64,000 nt of DNA from the NCBI GenBank assembly GCA_964509075.1, contig CAZDWC010000003.1, positions 186,001 to 250,000 of the forward strand. Reading direction: 5' to 3'. Under the pieces are notes generated by a model. It saw nothing but the letters and a program-made list of their open reading frames with translations. It made no database searches and was not told the origin of the DNA. Both the position numbers and the translations under genes were made by a program. Shown one piece after another: positions 16,233-25,873 of the stretch (within the stretch, counting starts at the first letter, position 1; every line of letters starts with the position of its first letter). Source of the DNA: UBA7239 sp964509075 (lineage in GTDB: Bacteria; Pseudomonadota; Gammaproteobacteria; Pseudomonadales; UBA7239).

Positions 16233-16779
16233 GTGATGAGGGATCGGTTTCCTGCCATTCGCCAGGTTGTAATCCGCTGATCGTCCACTCGCCAATCCGT
16301 GCCCGAATCAACCGCAAAGTAGGGAAGCCTACCGCCGCTGTCATGCGCCGTACCTGGCGGTTGCGGCCTTCAGTGATCGTCAGCGCGAGCCAGCTGGTGG
16401 GGATGGCGGCGCGGTAGCGTATGGGCGGGTCGCGTGGCCAGAGGTTCGCAGGTTCTTTCATGCGTTCGGCCTTGGCTGGGCGGGTGGGGCCGTCTTTCAG
16501 GGGGATGCCATGGCGCAGGGCGGCGAGTGCCTCATCGCTGATTTCTCCTTCCACCTGTGCCCAGTAGGTCTTGGGCAGCTTGAAACGCGGATCGCTGATC
16601 TTTTGTTGCAGTTTGCCATCGTCGGTGAGCATCAAAAGCCCCTCGGAATCGAAATCGAGGCGGCCGGCGGGGTAGATGTGGTCATCCGGAAAGTAGTGCT
16701 TGAGCGTGGGGCGGCCGCTGTCATCGGTGTACTGCGACAGTACGCCGTAGGGCTTGTTGAACAGAACCAGTCGGCTCAT
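16141..16779 (-). CDS. rluE: 23S rRNA pseudouridine synthase RluE
   Basis: A 212-residue RsuA/RluE-type enzyme without an S4 domain. The catalytic aspartate is D42 in GRLDFDSEGLL; LFNKPYGVLSQ, KTYWAQVEG and EGRNRQVRRM are typical family segments. RluE makes pseudouridine 2457 of 23S rRNA. It sits divergent to icd, as ymfC/rluE does in E. coli. The folded core ends near residue 183 (GEWQETDPSSL). The remaining 29 residues are a low-complexity Ala/Pro/Arg/Ser tail encoded entirely antisense to moaE, so the tail probably arose by loss of an original stop codon. Confidence 0.93.
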   Translation of the reverse strand: MSRLVLFNKPYGVLSQYTDDSGRPTLKHYFPDDHIYPAGRLDFDSEGLLMLTDDGKLQQKISDPRFKLPKTYWAQVEGEISDEALAALRHGIPLKDGPTRPAKAERMKEPANLWPRDPPIRYRAAIPTSWLALTITEGRNRQVRRMTAAVGFPTLRLIRARIGEWTISGLQPGEWQETDPSSLKTAQAKTSSTARRPADRSPSAPPNAHPRR

Positions 16780-16824
16780 GTCGGCGGGTTTTCCGTGTGT
16801 ACGTCAAAAATCTGACAGGCATTC

Positions 16825-16839
16825 TGTAGAAAAACTACA
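16825..16839. promoter_or_regulatory. Perfect inverted repeat TGTAG-A5-CTACA in the rluE/icd gap
   Basis: A 15-bp palindrome sits between the divergent rluE and icd genes, about 105 bases before icd. A further TGTAG follows at 16850, and a TATACT that could be an icd -10 box lies at 16860-16865, though no good -35 is visible. It could be an operator, but no known regulator is recognised from it. Confidence 0.4.
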
Positions 16840-16942
16840 AACGATTTGCTGTAGTCGTATATACTTTTGGGCAGTTGATGCCCCACAAGGGTGTCATGGT
16901 TGAGACAGATATTGTTCAGATAGACAGCGACGGAGTAAAGCC

Positions 16943-18196
<1,254 letters not shown>

Positions 18197-18220
18197 ATAT
18201 GTGATTGATCCAGCAACACA

Positions 18221-18246
18221 AAAAGCCCGCTTTGCGGGCTTTTTAC
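18221..18246 (+). terminator. Rho-independent terminator after icd
   Basis: AAAGCCCGC-TTT-GCGGGCTTT hairpin followed by T residues, 25 bases after the icd stop. It is nearly symmetrical with A on the left, so it may also end the convergent cspD transcript. Confidence 0.92.
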
Positions 18247-18267
18247 TTTATGCCAGGTTAGCCTGTT

Positions 18268-18519
18268 TTACTCGGCAGTTGCCGGTGAGGTATGTTGGCT
18301 CGCCGGGCGCGTACTGCCGACAGCGGCAATGTTGGTGGCATGCATGCCTTTGGCGCCCTGTATGATTTCGTAGCTCACCTGTTGACCCGCCTTGAGGGTC
18401 TTGTAGCCCTCCATGGTGATGGTCGAGTAGTGAGCAAACAAATCTTCTCCGCCAGCGTCCGGCAGTATAAAACCGTAGCCTTTGGCGTTGTTAAACCATT
18501 TCACCGTGCCTGTTGGCAT
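18268..18519 (-). CDS. cspD: Cold-shock-domain protein, CspD-like
   Basis: An 83-residue single cold-shock domain with an unstructured tail. RNP1 (KGYGFI, residues 13-18) and RNP2 (DLFAHY, residues 26-31) are intact. CspD in E. coli is a single-stranded-DNA-binding inhibitor of replication made in stationary phase and sits divergent to clpSA, exactly as here. The tail after residue 66 (STRPASQHTSPATAE) is longer than in cold-inducible CspA-type proteins, supporting CspD. It is convergent with icd across the shared terminator. Confidence 0.88.
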   Translation of the reverse strand: MPTGTVKWFNNAKGYGFILPDAGGEDLFAHYSTITMEGYKTLKAGQQVSYEIIQGAKGMHATNIAAVGSTRPASQHTSPATAE

Positions 18520-18807
18520 ATTACAGCCCTCAACTTTTATTTACTTCTTCCCTAGCAGCGCTTGCCGGTAGCCCTCGACTTGCATTGCAGTCATATCTAC
18601 TTATTGTCAGCGATGTTTTTACTGCTTGTTTAATTCGCTGTGCTGCTTTTTTAAACAGATTCTCCCCTCGAGTCAAGGCCCCTGTGTTTGCGATGGAATT
18701 CATGGCAGAGGACTTTCCGGCGAATGATGGGAATTAGCATCGCTGCCGGTCGGTCAGATTTGTGTAGAATGCGGCGATAAATACTGTTTCCGATATGAGT
18801 TCTTTGA
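18520..18807. other. 288-bp divergent cspD/clpS intergenic region
   Basis: The region between the two divergent genes has no convincing ORF. It should hold both promoters, but I see no clear consensus pair. The DNA near 18590-18660 is AT-richer than its surroundings and is the likeliest place for them. Confidence 0.5.
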
Positions 18808-19185
18808 ATGGGCAAGTCTGTCTACCGTCAACTAACATTAAGCAAAGAGGATGATTGGCAGGCGCCGGAAGGCACTGGTACGTCACTGGCCGAGCGGGTC
18901 AAACCCCGACTCAGCAGGCCGCGTATGTACCGGGTAGTCATGCTGAATGATGACTACACGCCGATGGAGTTTGTTGTGCATGTGCTGGAGAGTTTTTTCA
19001 GCATGAATCGCGAGCTGGCTACCCGCGTCATGTTGACAGTGCATACAGAAGGCCGTGCAGTTTGCGGGGTTTTTACCCGTGACATTGCGGAAACCAAGGC
19101 CGAGCTGATCAATCAGTACTCGCGAGAAAATGAGCATCCGCTGTTGTGCCAGATTGAACCGGACAGCAGTGACAACGACGAATAG
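18808..19185 (+). CDS. clpS: ClpA adaptor ClpS (N-degron recognin)
   Basis: A 125-residue adaptor. Residues 1-35 are a flexible tail with several charged residues, and the folded domain follows. The N-degron pocket motif N47-D48-D49-Y-T-P-M-E is intact, as is the segment AVCGVFTRDIAETK. ClpS hands proteins with Leu, Phe, Trp or Tyr N-termini to ClpA. clpA starts 30 bases downstream, so they form the usual operon. Confidence 0.97.
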   Translation: MGKSVYRQLTLSKEDDWQAPEGTGTSLAERVKPRLSRPRMYRVVMLNDDYTPMEFVVHVLESFFSMNRELATRVMLTVHTEGRAVCGVFTRDIAETKAELINQYSRENEHPLLCQIEPDSSDNDE

Positions 19186-19214
19186 TACCGGCTGATGTGG
19201 TAGAGGTAAGGGCG

Positions 19215-21485
19215 ATGTTAAGCAAGGATCTGGAAGTTACACTCAATCATGCCTTCAAGGGTGCACGTTCGAAGCGTCATGAATTCATGACAGTCGAGCA
19301 CCTTTTGCTGGCCTTGCTTGATAACGATGCTGCCTCCCAGGTCTTGCAGGCTTGTGCTGCGGATATTGTCGCCTTGCGCAGGCAACTTGCAGAGTTTGTG
19401 GATTCCACCACACCATTGATTCCTGAAGGCGATGCCGAGCGTGAAACACAGCCGACACTGGGGTTTCAGCGTGTGCTGCAACGTGCGGTATTTCACGTGC
19501 AGTCTTCCGGCAAGCGCGAGGTCACGGGTGCCAATGTACTGGTTGCCATTTTCAGTGAACAGGAAAGCCAGGCGGTCTATTACCTGAAGCAGCAAAGCGT
19601 TGCTCGCATTGATGTGGTCAACTTTATTACACACGGCATTTCGAAGATGGCTGGCCACAACGAACAACATGGCAGCCACGAACATCACCAGGAAGAGGAA
19701 CAGCACACGGCTGAATCCGGTGGTCAGGATCCACTCGAGTCTTACGCAACCAATCTCAATGAGCAGGCAAGGCAGGGTCGTATCGATCCTTTGGTCGGTC
19801 GCATGCAGGAAGTGGAGCGCGTTTCGCAGATTCTCACGCGCCGCCGCAAGAACAATCCCCTGCTGGTGGGGGAGTCTGGGGTTGGTAAAACAGCGATTGC
19901 AGAAGGTCTGGCGCGTTTGATTGTGGATGGTCAAGTGCCGGAAATCCTTGCAAATTGCACAGTGTATTCACTTGATCTGGGCTCCCTGTTGGCGGGCACC
20001 AAATATCGCGGTGATTTCGAAAAACGCTTCAAAGGCCTGCTGGCAGAATTGAAAAAGCGTCCGGGGGCGATTCTTTTTATTGATGAAATACACACGATCA
20101 TCGGTGCGGGTGCTGCGTCTGGTGGAGTGATGGATGCGTCTAACTTGCTGAAGCCACTGTTAACATCGGGTGATTTGCGCTGTATCGGCTCAACTACGTT
20201 TCAAGAATATCGCGGTATTTTTGACAAGGATCGTGCATTGTCGCGCCGCTTCCAGAAAGTGGATGTCGGTGAACCCAGTGTCGAGGATACATACCACATC
20301 CTGCGTGGACTGAAGACGTGTTTTGAAAAGCATCACGGGCTGCGTTACACAGATGCTGCATTGAAGGCGGCTGCTGAAATGTCTGCGCGTTACATCAATG
20401 ATCGCTTCCTGCCCGATAAAGCCATTGATGTCATCGACGAAGCAGGCGCCTATCAACAGTTGCAGGTACCCAGCAAACGCAAACGTCAGATCGGTGTGAC
20501 GGATATCGAGGCGATTGTTGCGAAGATTGCACGTATCCCACCAAAAAGTGTTTCTTCTTCAGACAAGGAATTACTGCGCGATCTGGAGAAAAAACTGAAG
20601 ATGGTGGTGTTCGGTCAGGATGAGGCAATTGATACGCTGTCAACGGCCATCAAGTTGTCCCGTGCAGGTTTGTCTGCGCCAGGGAAGCCGGTTGGATCGT
20701 TTCTGTTCGCCGGTCCAACGGGCGTGGGCAAGACGGAAGTTTCCCGGCAACTGGCAGCGGTTATGGGCATGGAGCTGATCCGTTTTGATATGTCGGAATA
20801 CATGGAAGCACATACGGTTTCGCGTTTGATTGGCGCGCCTCCTGGCTATGTCGGTTTTGACCAGGGCGGTTTGCTCACCGAAGCGGTGACCAAACAGCCG
20901 CACAGTGTGGTGTTGCTCGACGAGATCGAGAAAGCGCACCCCGATGTCTACAACCTGCTGTTGCAGGTGATGGATCACGGCACATTGACAGACAACAATG
21001 GTCGCAAGACCGATTTTCGCAATGTCATCCTGATCATGACGACCAATGCCGGTGCCAGTGACATGAGTCGCGCTTCAATTGGCTTCACCAAGCAGGATCA
21101 CAGCACTGACGGTATGGAAGCACTCAAGCGCGTGTTTACGCCGGAGTTCCGCAATCGTCTGGATGCTATCGTGCAGTTTGCGGCTTTGGAAAAATCCACG
21201 ATCAAGACAGTGGTGGACAAGTTTCTGGTCGAATTGCAGGCGCAGCTGGATGACAAGAAAGTGGTGCTGGAAGTCGATGAGGCAGCGCGCGAATGGTTTG
21301 CCGAAAATGGTTATGACCGTGCCATGGGCGCCCGCCCGATGGCGCGACTGATCCGCGAGAAACTGAAAAAGCCGCTTGCCGAAGCCGTATTGTTTGGCAG
21401 TCTGTCCAAGTCGGGCGGTCAGGTGGATGTGACAGTGGAAGATAATGACATTGCTCTGCACCTTGAGGAGTCTGTGCCCGCATGA
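19215..21485 (+). CDS. clpA: ATP-dependent Clp protease ATPase subunit ClpA
   Basis: A 756-residue AAA+ unfoldase (E. coli ClpA is 758). The ATG at 19215 (MLSKDLEVTLN) is used; an upstream in-frame GTG adds six residues with no family support. N-terminal double Clp-N repeats cover about 1-145, followed by a His/Glu-rich linker (about 150-180). AAA domain 1 has Walker A GESGVGKT near residue 220 and Walker B LFIDEIH. AAA domain 2 has GPTGVGKT near residue 503 and VLLDEIEKAHPDV. It threads ClpS-delivered substrates into ClpP, encoded 2 kb downstream. It is convergent with infA. Confidence 0.97.
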   Translation: MLSKDLEVTLNHAFKGARSKRHEFMTVEHLLLALLDNDAASQVLQACAADIVALRRQLAEFVDSTTPLIPEGDAERETQPTLGFQRVLQRAVFHVQSSGKREVTGANVLVAIFSEQESQAVYYLKQQSVARIDVVNFITHGISKMAGHNEQHGSHEHHQEEEQHTAESGGQDPLESYATNLNEQARQGRIDPLVGRMQEVERVSQILTRRRKNNPLLVGESGVGKTAIAEGLARLIVDGQVPEILANCTVYSLDLGSLLAGTKYRGDFEKRFKGLLAELKKRPGAILFIDEIHTIIGAGAASGGVMDASNLLKPLLTSGDLRCIGSTTFQEYRGIFDKDRALSRRFQKVDVGEPSVEDTYHILRGLKTCFEKHHGLRYTDAALKAAAEMSARYINDRFLPDKAIDVIDEAGAYQQLQVPSKRKRQIGVTDIEAIVAKIARIPPKSVSSSDKELLRDLEKKLKMVVFGQDEAIDTLSTAIKLSRAGLSAPGKPVGSFLFAGPTGVGKTEVSRQLAAVMGMELIRFDMSEYMEAHTVSRLIGAPPGYVGFDQGGLLTEAVTKQPHSVVLLDEIEKAHPDVYNLLLQVMDHGTLTDNNGRKTDFRNVILIMTTNAGASDMSRASIGFTKQDHSTDGMEALKRVFTPEFRNRLDAIVQFAALEKSTIKTVVDKFLVELQAQLDDKKVVLEVDEAAREWFAENGYDRAMGARPMARLIREKLKKPLAEAVLFGSLSKSGGQVDVTVEDNDIALHLEESVPA

Positions 21486-21543
21486 TGCGGGCCCTGCTCG
21501 GGTGCAGCCTTGCCTGTGCAGCCTTACTAAGAGAGTTGAAAAA

Positions 21544-21762
21544 TCAACGAGCGCGGTAGGTGATGCGACCTTTCGACAGGTCATAAGGTGTCATTTCGAC
21601 TTTCACCTTGTCTCCGGTCAGTATGCGGATGTAATTTTTGCGCATCTTGCCGGAAATGTGCGCCATGACAACATGGCCGTTTTCCAGCTTTACCTTGAAC
21701 GTTGTATTGGGAAGGGTGTCGACAACTTCACCTTCAAACTCAATACAGTCTTCTTTCGACAT
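21544..21762 (-). CDS. infA: Translation initiation factor IF-1
   Basis: A 72-residue S1/OB-fold protein, exactly the standard IF-1 length. It starts MSKEDCIEFEGEV and contains ENGHVVMAHISGKMRKNYIRIL and DLSKGRITYR in two diagnostic stretches. IF-1 occupies the ribosomal A site during initiation. Adjacency to clpA is conserved in gammaproteobacteria. It is convergent with clpA, with only 58 bases between the stops. Confidence 0.97.
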   Translation of the reverse strand: MSKEDCIEFEGEVVDTLPNTTFKVKLENGHVVMAHISGKMRKNYIRILTGDKVKVEMTPYDLSKGRITYRAR

Positions 21763-21924
21763 TCACTCACCTCGTTTCCTGTGACGCCCCTTACGGTGAC
21801 GCTGCCCCTCGGGGGCGGGCGGCATTGTGCCGCAACTGACCGGTCAAAGCAAAGGCGGGCGTTGATCCCTCCTAAGAATAGACAGTCAAACCGGCTTTTG
21901 TAGCCGGCTTTGGGTCATAAGGGT

Positions 21925-21952
21925 TTGCCGCTGCGGGAAGCGGTGGCATAAT
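21925..21952 (+). promoter_or_regulatory. Candidate promoter for tRNA-Leu
   Basis: TTGCCG (21925-21930), a 16-base spacer and CATAAT (21947-21952), followed by a GC-rich discriminator GCTGCCCC. Stable-RNA promoters often have this kind of discriminator. The tRNA begins about 35 bases after the predicted start. The match is moderate. Confidence 0.45.
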
Positions 21953-21994
21953 GCTGCCCCTTTGGGTTGCCGCTGGCGGCAATGCCTGTATCGG

Positions 21995-22079
21995 GCGAAA
22001 GTGGCGAAACTGGTAGACGCACTGGATTTAGGTTCCAGCGCCGCAAGGCATGAGAGTTCGAGTCTCTCCTTTCGCACCA
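21995..22079 (+). tRNA. tRNA-Leu (anticodon UAG)
   Basis: An 85-nt class II tRNA. The acceptor stem GCGAAAG pairs with CTTTCGC. The anticodon stem CTGGA/TCCAG encloses the loop TTTAGGT, giving anticodon UAG (reads CUA/CUN). A long variable arm (CGCCGCAAGGCATG) and the T-arm AGAGTTCGAGTCTCT follow. CCA is genome-encoded at 22077-22079. The position directly before tig is also seen in pseudomonads. Confidence 0.96.
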
Positions 22080-22154
22080 TCTGCATGCCGACTGGCATTG
22101 CCGGATTACCGATCCGCTGGATCAACATGTTGTTAATGAAGAGGTTTATGGGTC

Positions 22155-23483
22155 ATGCAAGTTTCGGTCGAGACAGTCTCCATTCTTGAGCGCCGTATGA
22201 CAGTGGGGTTGCCCGCTGATCAAATTGATGCCGAGGTCGACAAACGCCTGCAGCGCGCGGCGCGCGATGTGCGACTGGACGGTTTTCGCCGTGGCAAGGT
22301 GCCCATGAAGGTGGTGCGCCAGCGTTTTGGTACCAGTGTGCGCCAGGACGTGTTGGGCGAGATGATCAATCGTGCCTATTTTGATGCTGTCCAGCAGGAA
22401 AACCTGCAGCCAGCCGGTATGCCTTCCATTGAGGCCAAAGGCGGCGAAGACAATGGCAAGGATTTCGAGTTCATTGCAACATTTGAAATATTCCCTGAAA
22501 TTGCGCTCGGTGATTTCAGCCGGATGTCGGTGACACGCCTGCAGGGTGAAGTAACGGAAGCCGATATCGACCAGATGCTGGAAACCCTGCGCCAACAGCA
22601 GGCTCGCTTCCAGACGGTTGAGCGCGCTGCGCAGTCCGGCGATCAGGTGGTGATTGATTACGAAGGATTCAAAGGCGGTGAAGCTTTTGCCGGTGGCAAG
22701 GCTGACAACAGCACGCTGGTTCTGGGTTCTGCCCAGATGATCCCCGGTTTTGAAGACGGTATTGTCGGCATGAAAGCCGGCGAAGAGAAAACACTGGCCC
22801 TGAGCTTCCCTGCCGATTACCACAGCGAGGAGCTGAAAGGGCAAGCGGTCGAGTTCCGTATCAAATTGCACTCGGTCTCCGAAAAAGTGTTGCCGGAGCT
22901 CAATGAAGATTTCTTCCGTCAATTCGGTGTGGAGACTGGCGGTCTGGAAGCATTCCGCAATGAAGTCCGCAACAACATGACTCGTGAGATGAAAGGTGCC
23001 GGGCTTAACAAACTGAAATCCGCGGTCATCGAGGAAGTTCTCAAGTTGCATGACGTGACAGTGCCCAATGCGCTGATCAAGAACGAAATCAATACCATGC
23101 GCAACCAGATGATCCAGCAATTTGGCGAGATGGCGCAGAAGATTGATGCGGCTTCCATCTTTCCGGATGAAATGTTTGCTGAACAGGCGAAGAAGCGCGT
23201 GACCACAGGTTTGATTCTTGCGGAGGTTATTCGTCAGCGCGATGTGAAGATTGATCCAGCTCGTGTGCGTGCAAAAATCGAAGAGATGGCTTCGGTTTAC
23301 AATAATCCCCAGGAAGTCATCAATCATTATCTGGCCAACAAGCAACTGCTGTCAGGTATTGAGAACATGGTTCTGGAAGAGCAGGTGATTGACTTGCTTC
23401 TGGATGCCGCCCAAGTCACGGACAAAGCTGCGGGTTATCAGGATGTCATTCGTCGTGATGGACAGGAATCTGCTGCAGAGTGA
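22155..23483 (+). CDS. tig: Trigger factor, ribosome-associated chaperone and PPIase
   Basis: A 442-residue protein (E. coli 432). Residues 1-115 are the ribosome-binding domain with the signature GFRRGKVPMKVVRQRFG. Residues about 155-240 are the FKBP-like PPIase domain (VVIDYEGFKGGEAFAGG, MIPGFEDGIVGMKAGEE, FPADYHSEELKG). The C-terminal helical cradle fills the rest. It meets nascent chains at the ribosome exit. Tig precedes clpP, clpX and lon in the same orientation, a conserved arrangement linking folding to degradation. Confidence 0.98.
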   Translation: MQVSVETVSILERRMTVGLPADQIDAEVDKRLQRAARDVRLDGFRRGKVPMKVVRQRFGTSVRQDVLGEMINRAYFDAVQQENLQPAGMPSIEAKGGEDNGKDFEFIATFEIFPEIALGDFSRMSVTRLQGEVTEADIDQMLETLRQQQARFQTVERAAQSGDQVVIDYEGFKGGEAFAGGKADNSTLVLGSAQMIPGFEDGIVGMKAGEEKTLALSFPADYHSEELKGQAVEFRIKLHSVSEKVLPELNEDFFRQFGVETGGLEAFRNEVRNNMTREMKGAGLNKLKSAVIEEVLKLHDVTVPNALIKNEINTMRNQMIQQFGEMAQKIDAASIFPDEMFAEQAKKRVTTGLILAEVIRQRDVKIDPARVRAKIEEMASVYNNPQEVINHYLANKQLLSGIENMVLEEQVIDLLLDAAQVTDKAAGYQDVIRRDGQESAAE

Positions 23484-23577
23484 TGGGTTTCCCGGATTCT
23501 CGCGCTACACTGGTACAACAGATTCGGTGCATAATTACCATTGACAGTAACAGGCGTATCGCTAAAGGCAGGACAGC

Positions 23578-24210
23578 ATGATTGACGGTATTCTCAAGCA
23601 AGGCCCGCAAAATCTCGGACTGGTACCGATGGTTATCGAGCAGACAGCGCGTGGCGAGCGCTCTTTCGATATCTATTCCCGTCTGCTCAAGGAGCGGGTG
23701 ATCTTTCTGGTTGGTCCTGTGGAAGACCATATGGCGAATCTGGTGGTTGCCCAGTTGCTGTTTCTCGAGGCCGAGAATCCGGACAAGGATATTCATCTGT
23801 ACATAAATTCGCCAGGCGGCTCAGTGACTGCCGGTATGTCTATCTATGACACCATGCAGTTCATCAAGCCTGATGTCAGCACCATGTGTATCGGTCAGGC
23901 TTGCAGCATGGGAGCCTTCCTGTTGGCTGGTGGTGCCAAAGGCAAGCGTTTCTGCTTGCCAAATGCTCGCACCATGATTCACCAGCCTAGCGGCGGCGCA
24001 CAGGGCCAGGCGACCGATATCCTGATCCACGCCGAAGAGATCATCAAGATTCGCCAGCGTCTCAATGAAATCATGGCCTCGCATACGGGCCAGTCCATCG
24101 AGACCATTGCCCGTGAAACCGAGCGTGACAATTTCATGAGTGCCAGCCAGTCAAAGGCTTTCGGTCTGATTGACGATGTGCTGGAGCGTCGGGAAGCTGC
24201 CAAGGCATGA
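23578..24210 (+). CDS. clpP: ATP-dependent Clp protease proteolytic subunit
   Basis: A 210-residue serine protease. The catalytic triad is visible: S110 (GQACSMGAF), H135 (MIHQPSGG) and D184 (RDNFMSA). LYINSPGGSVTAG is the oxyanion strand. A short N-terminal propeptide before about residue 15 is expected to be removed by self-cleavage. ClpP forms a 14-mer that works with ClpX (next gene) or ClpA (2 kb upstream). AGGACAG provides the ribosome site. Confidence 0.98.
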   Translation: MIDGILKQGPQNLGLVPMVIEQTARGERSFDIYSRLLKERVIFLVGPVEDHMANLVVAQLLFLEAENPDKDIHLYINSPGGSVTAGMSIYDTMQFIKPDVSTMCIGQACSMGAFLLAGGAKGKRFCLPNARTMIHQPSGGAQGQATDILIHAEEIIKIRQRLNEIMASHTGQSIETIARETERDNFMSASQSKAFGLIDDVLERREAAKA

Positions 24211-24334
24211 GGTTTTCCGAAGATGCGGACGAGTAACCGCAGTCGGGCTTGAAAAATCACCATGATGACGGCATCTTGCTTCTATATGAACAGCATGCAA
24301 GCGTCATCACCAGCAAGGGTAGTGGAGAAAAGTT

Positions 24335-25621
24335 ATGGCCAAACAAGGCGACGACAGTAAATTGTTGTACTGCTCGTTTTGCGGCAAGAGCCAGCATGAA
24401 GTTAAAAAACTGATTGCTGGCCCCTCGGTATTCATTTGTGATGAATGCGTTGATTTGTGCAATGACATTATCCGTGAAGAAATTCAGGAAAATGCTGCCG
24501 AAGCCGGCCGGGACAAGCTGCCCAGCCCGCAGGAAATCAAGGAAATTCTCGACCAGTACGTAATTGGTCAGCAAAAGGCCAAGAAAATTCTGGCTGTGGC
24601 TGTTTATAACCACTACAAGCGCCTGCGAGCCAGTGGTGGCAAGAAACAGGACGGTGATGTCGAACTCGGCAAAAGCAACATCCTGATGGTTGGTCCCACC
24701 GGTAGCGGTAAAACCTTGCTGGCGGAAACCTTGGCGCGCTTGCTGGATGTGCCTTTTACCATTGCGGATGCAACAACACTGACCGAAGCCGGTTATGTCG
24801 GTGAAGATGTTGAGAACATCATCCAGAAGTTGTTGCAGAAGTGTGATTACGACGTCGACAAGGCTCAGATCGGCATTGTCTATATTGACGAGATCGACAA
24901 GATTTCCCGCAAGTCGGATAACCCGTCCATCACACGCGATGTGTCCGGCGAAGGTGTGCAGCAGGCACTGCTGAAACTGATTGAGGGTACCGTTGCTTCT
25001 GTGCCACCGCAGGGTGGCCGCAAGCATCCGCAACAGGAATTTTTGCAGGTGGATACCCGCAACATTCTCTTCATCTGTGGCGGCGCTTTTGCCGGTTTGG
25101 ATAAGGTGATCCGCGATCGTTCCGAAAAAGGTGGCATCGGTTTCAGTGCAGAAGTCAAAAGTAAGGACAACAGCAAGAATATCGGCGAGTCGCTGAAAGA
25201 GCTCGAGCCGGAAGATCTGGTGCGTTACGGTCTGATTCCGGAATTTGTCGGTCGTCTGCCTATTATCGCGACATTGGAAGAGTTGGATGAAGAGGCTCTG
25301 ATCTGCATTCTCACCGAGCCGCGCAATGCGCTGACCAAGCAGTATTCCAAGTTGTTCGAGATGGAGAACGTCGAGATCGACTTCCGCGAAGACGCCCTGC
25401 GTGCTGTAGCCAAGAAAGCCATGGAGCGCAAAACCGGTGCTCGCGGTCTGCGCTCCATTCTGGAGAATGTGCTGCTGGAAACCATGTACAAGGTGCCCTC
25501 CGAGCCGAACGTGCGCAAGGTGGTGATCGATGAGGCCGTTATTCGCGGTGACTCCGAGCCGTTGCTGGTCTATCAGAGTGTCGAGCAGCCGCCAATGAGC
25601 AAGGCAGCTTCCGACGAATAA
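24335..25621 (+). CDS. clpX: ATP-dependent Clp protease ATPase subunit ClpX
   Basis: A 428-residue AAA+ unfoldase. The N-terminal zinc-binding domain has C13, C16, C35 and C38. Walker A is GPTGSGKT at about residue 120, and Walker B is IVYIDEIDK. The pore loop GYVGEDVE and the ClpP-contact loop region (IGFSAEV) follow. ClpX recognises ssrA-tagged and other substrates for ClpP. It is followed directly by a strong terminator, separating it from lon. Confidence 0.98.
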   Translation: MAKQGDDSKLLYCSFCGKSQHEVKKLIAGPSVFICDECVDLCNDIIREEIQENAAEAGRDKLPSPQEIKEILDQYVIGQQKAKKILAVAVYNHYKRLRASGGKKQDGDVELGKSNILMVGPTGSGKTLLAETLARLLDVPFTIADATTLTEAGYVGEDVENIIQKLLQKCDYDVDKAQIGIVYIDEIDKISRKSDNPSITRDVSGEGVQQALLKLIEGTVASVPPQGGRKHPQQEFLQVDTRNILFICGGAFAGLDKVIRDRSEKGGIGFSAEVKSKDNSKNIGESLKELEPEDLVRYGLIPEFVGRLPIIATLEELDEEALICILTEPRNALTKQYSKLFEMENVEIDFREDALRAVAKKAMERKTGARGLRSILENVLLETMYKVPSEPNVRKVVIDEAVIRGDSEPLLVYQSVEQPPMSKAASDE

Positions 25622-25632
25622 TGGACATTCCC

Positions 25633-25666
25633 AACAAAAAAGGCGGCCTTGGCCGCCTTTTTTGTT
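25633..25666 (+). terminator. Rho-independent terminator after clpX
   Basis: An AACAAAAAAGGCGGCC/GGCCGCCTTTTTTGTT hairpin, perfectly paired through its arms, 12 bases after the clpX stop. The T run on one side and A run on the other make it functional on both strands. Confidence 0.95.
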
Positions 25667-25873
25667 GGCTGGCAGATCTGTTTGCTGGAGGGCTGGTGCC
25701 TTCTTTTTGCGGTTGCCCCTTGTATTTGCTGCAACCGGCCTGACATTCTCCCTGTAAAGCGAAATTGGCAAATGGTGTTTTGTGAGCCGATTCGCGACGC
25801 GGGAGTCATTTCTCTGTAATCTATACGGAAAGCGTTCCCTATACTGACTTGAGTTGTCTTCGGGAGTTATTAC

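Noticed and set aside
18513..18737. 74-codon ORF in the cspD/clpS gap
   Set aside because: No ribosome site, overlaps the cspD start, and composition looks non-coding.
24257..25771. 504-codon minus-strand ORF opposite clpX
   Set aside because: Shadow frame of clpX extending into the terminator; sequence has no family features.
25740..25873. Heat-shock sigma-32 promoter upstream of lon
   Set aside because: CTTGAG and TATACT elements are present but in the wrong order and spacing for CTTGAA-N13-15-CCCCAT-type promoters.
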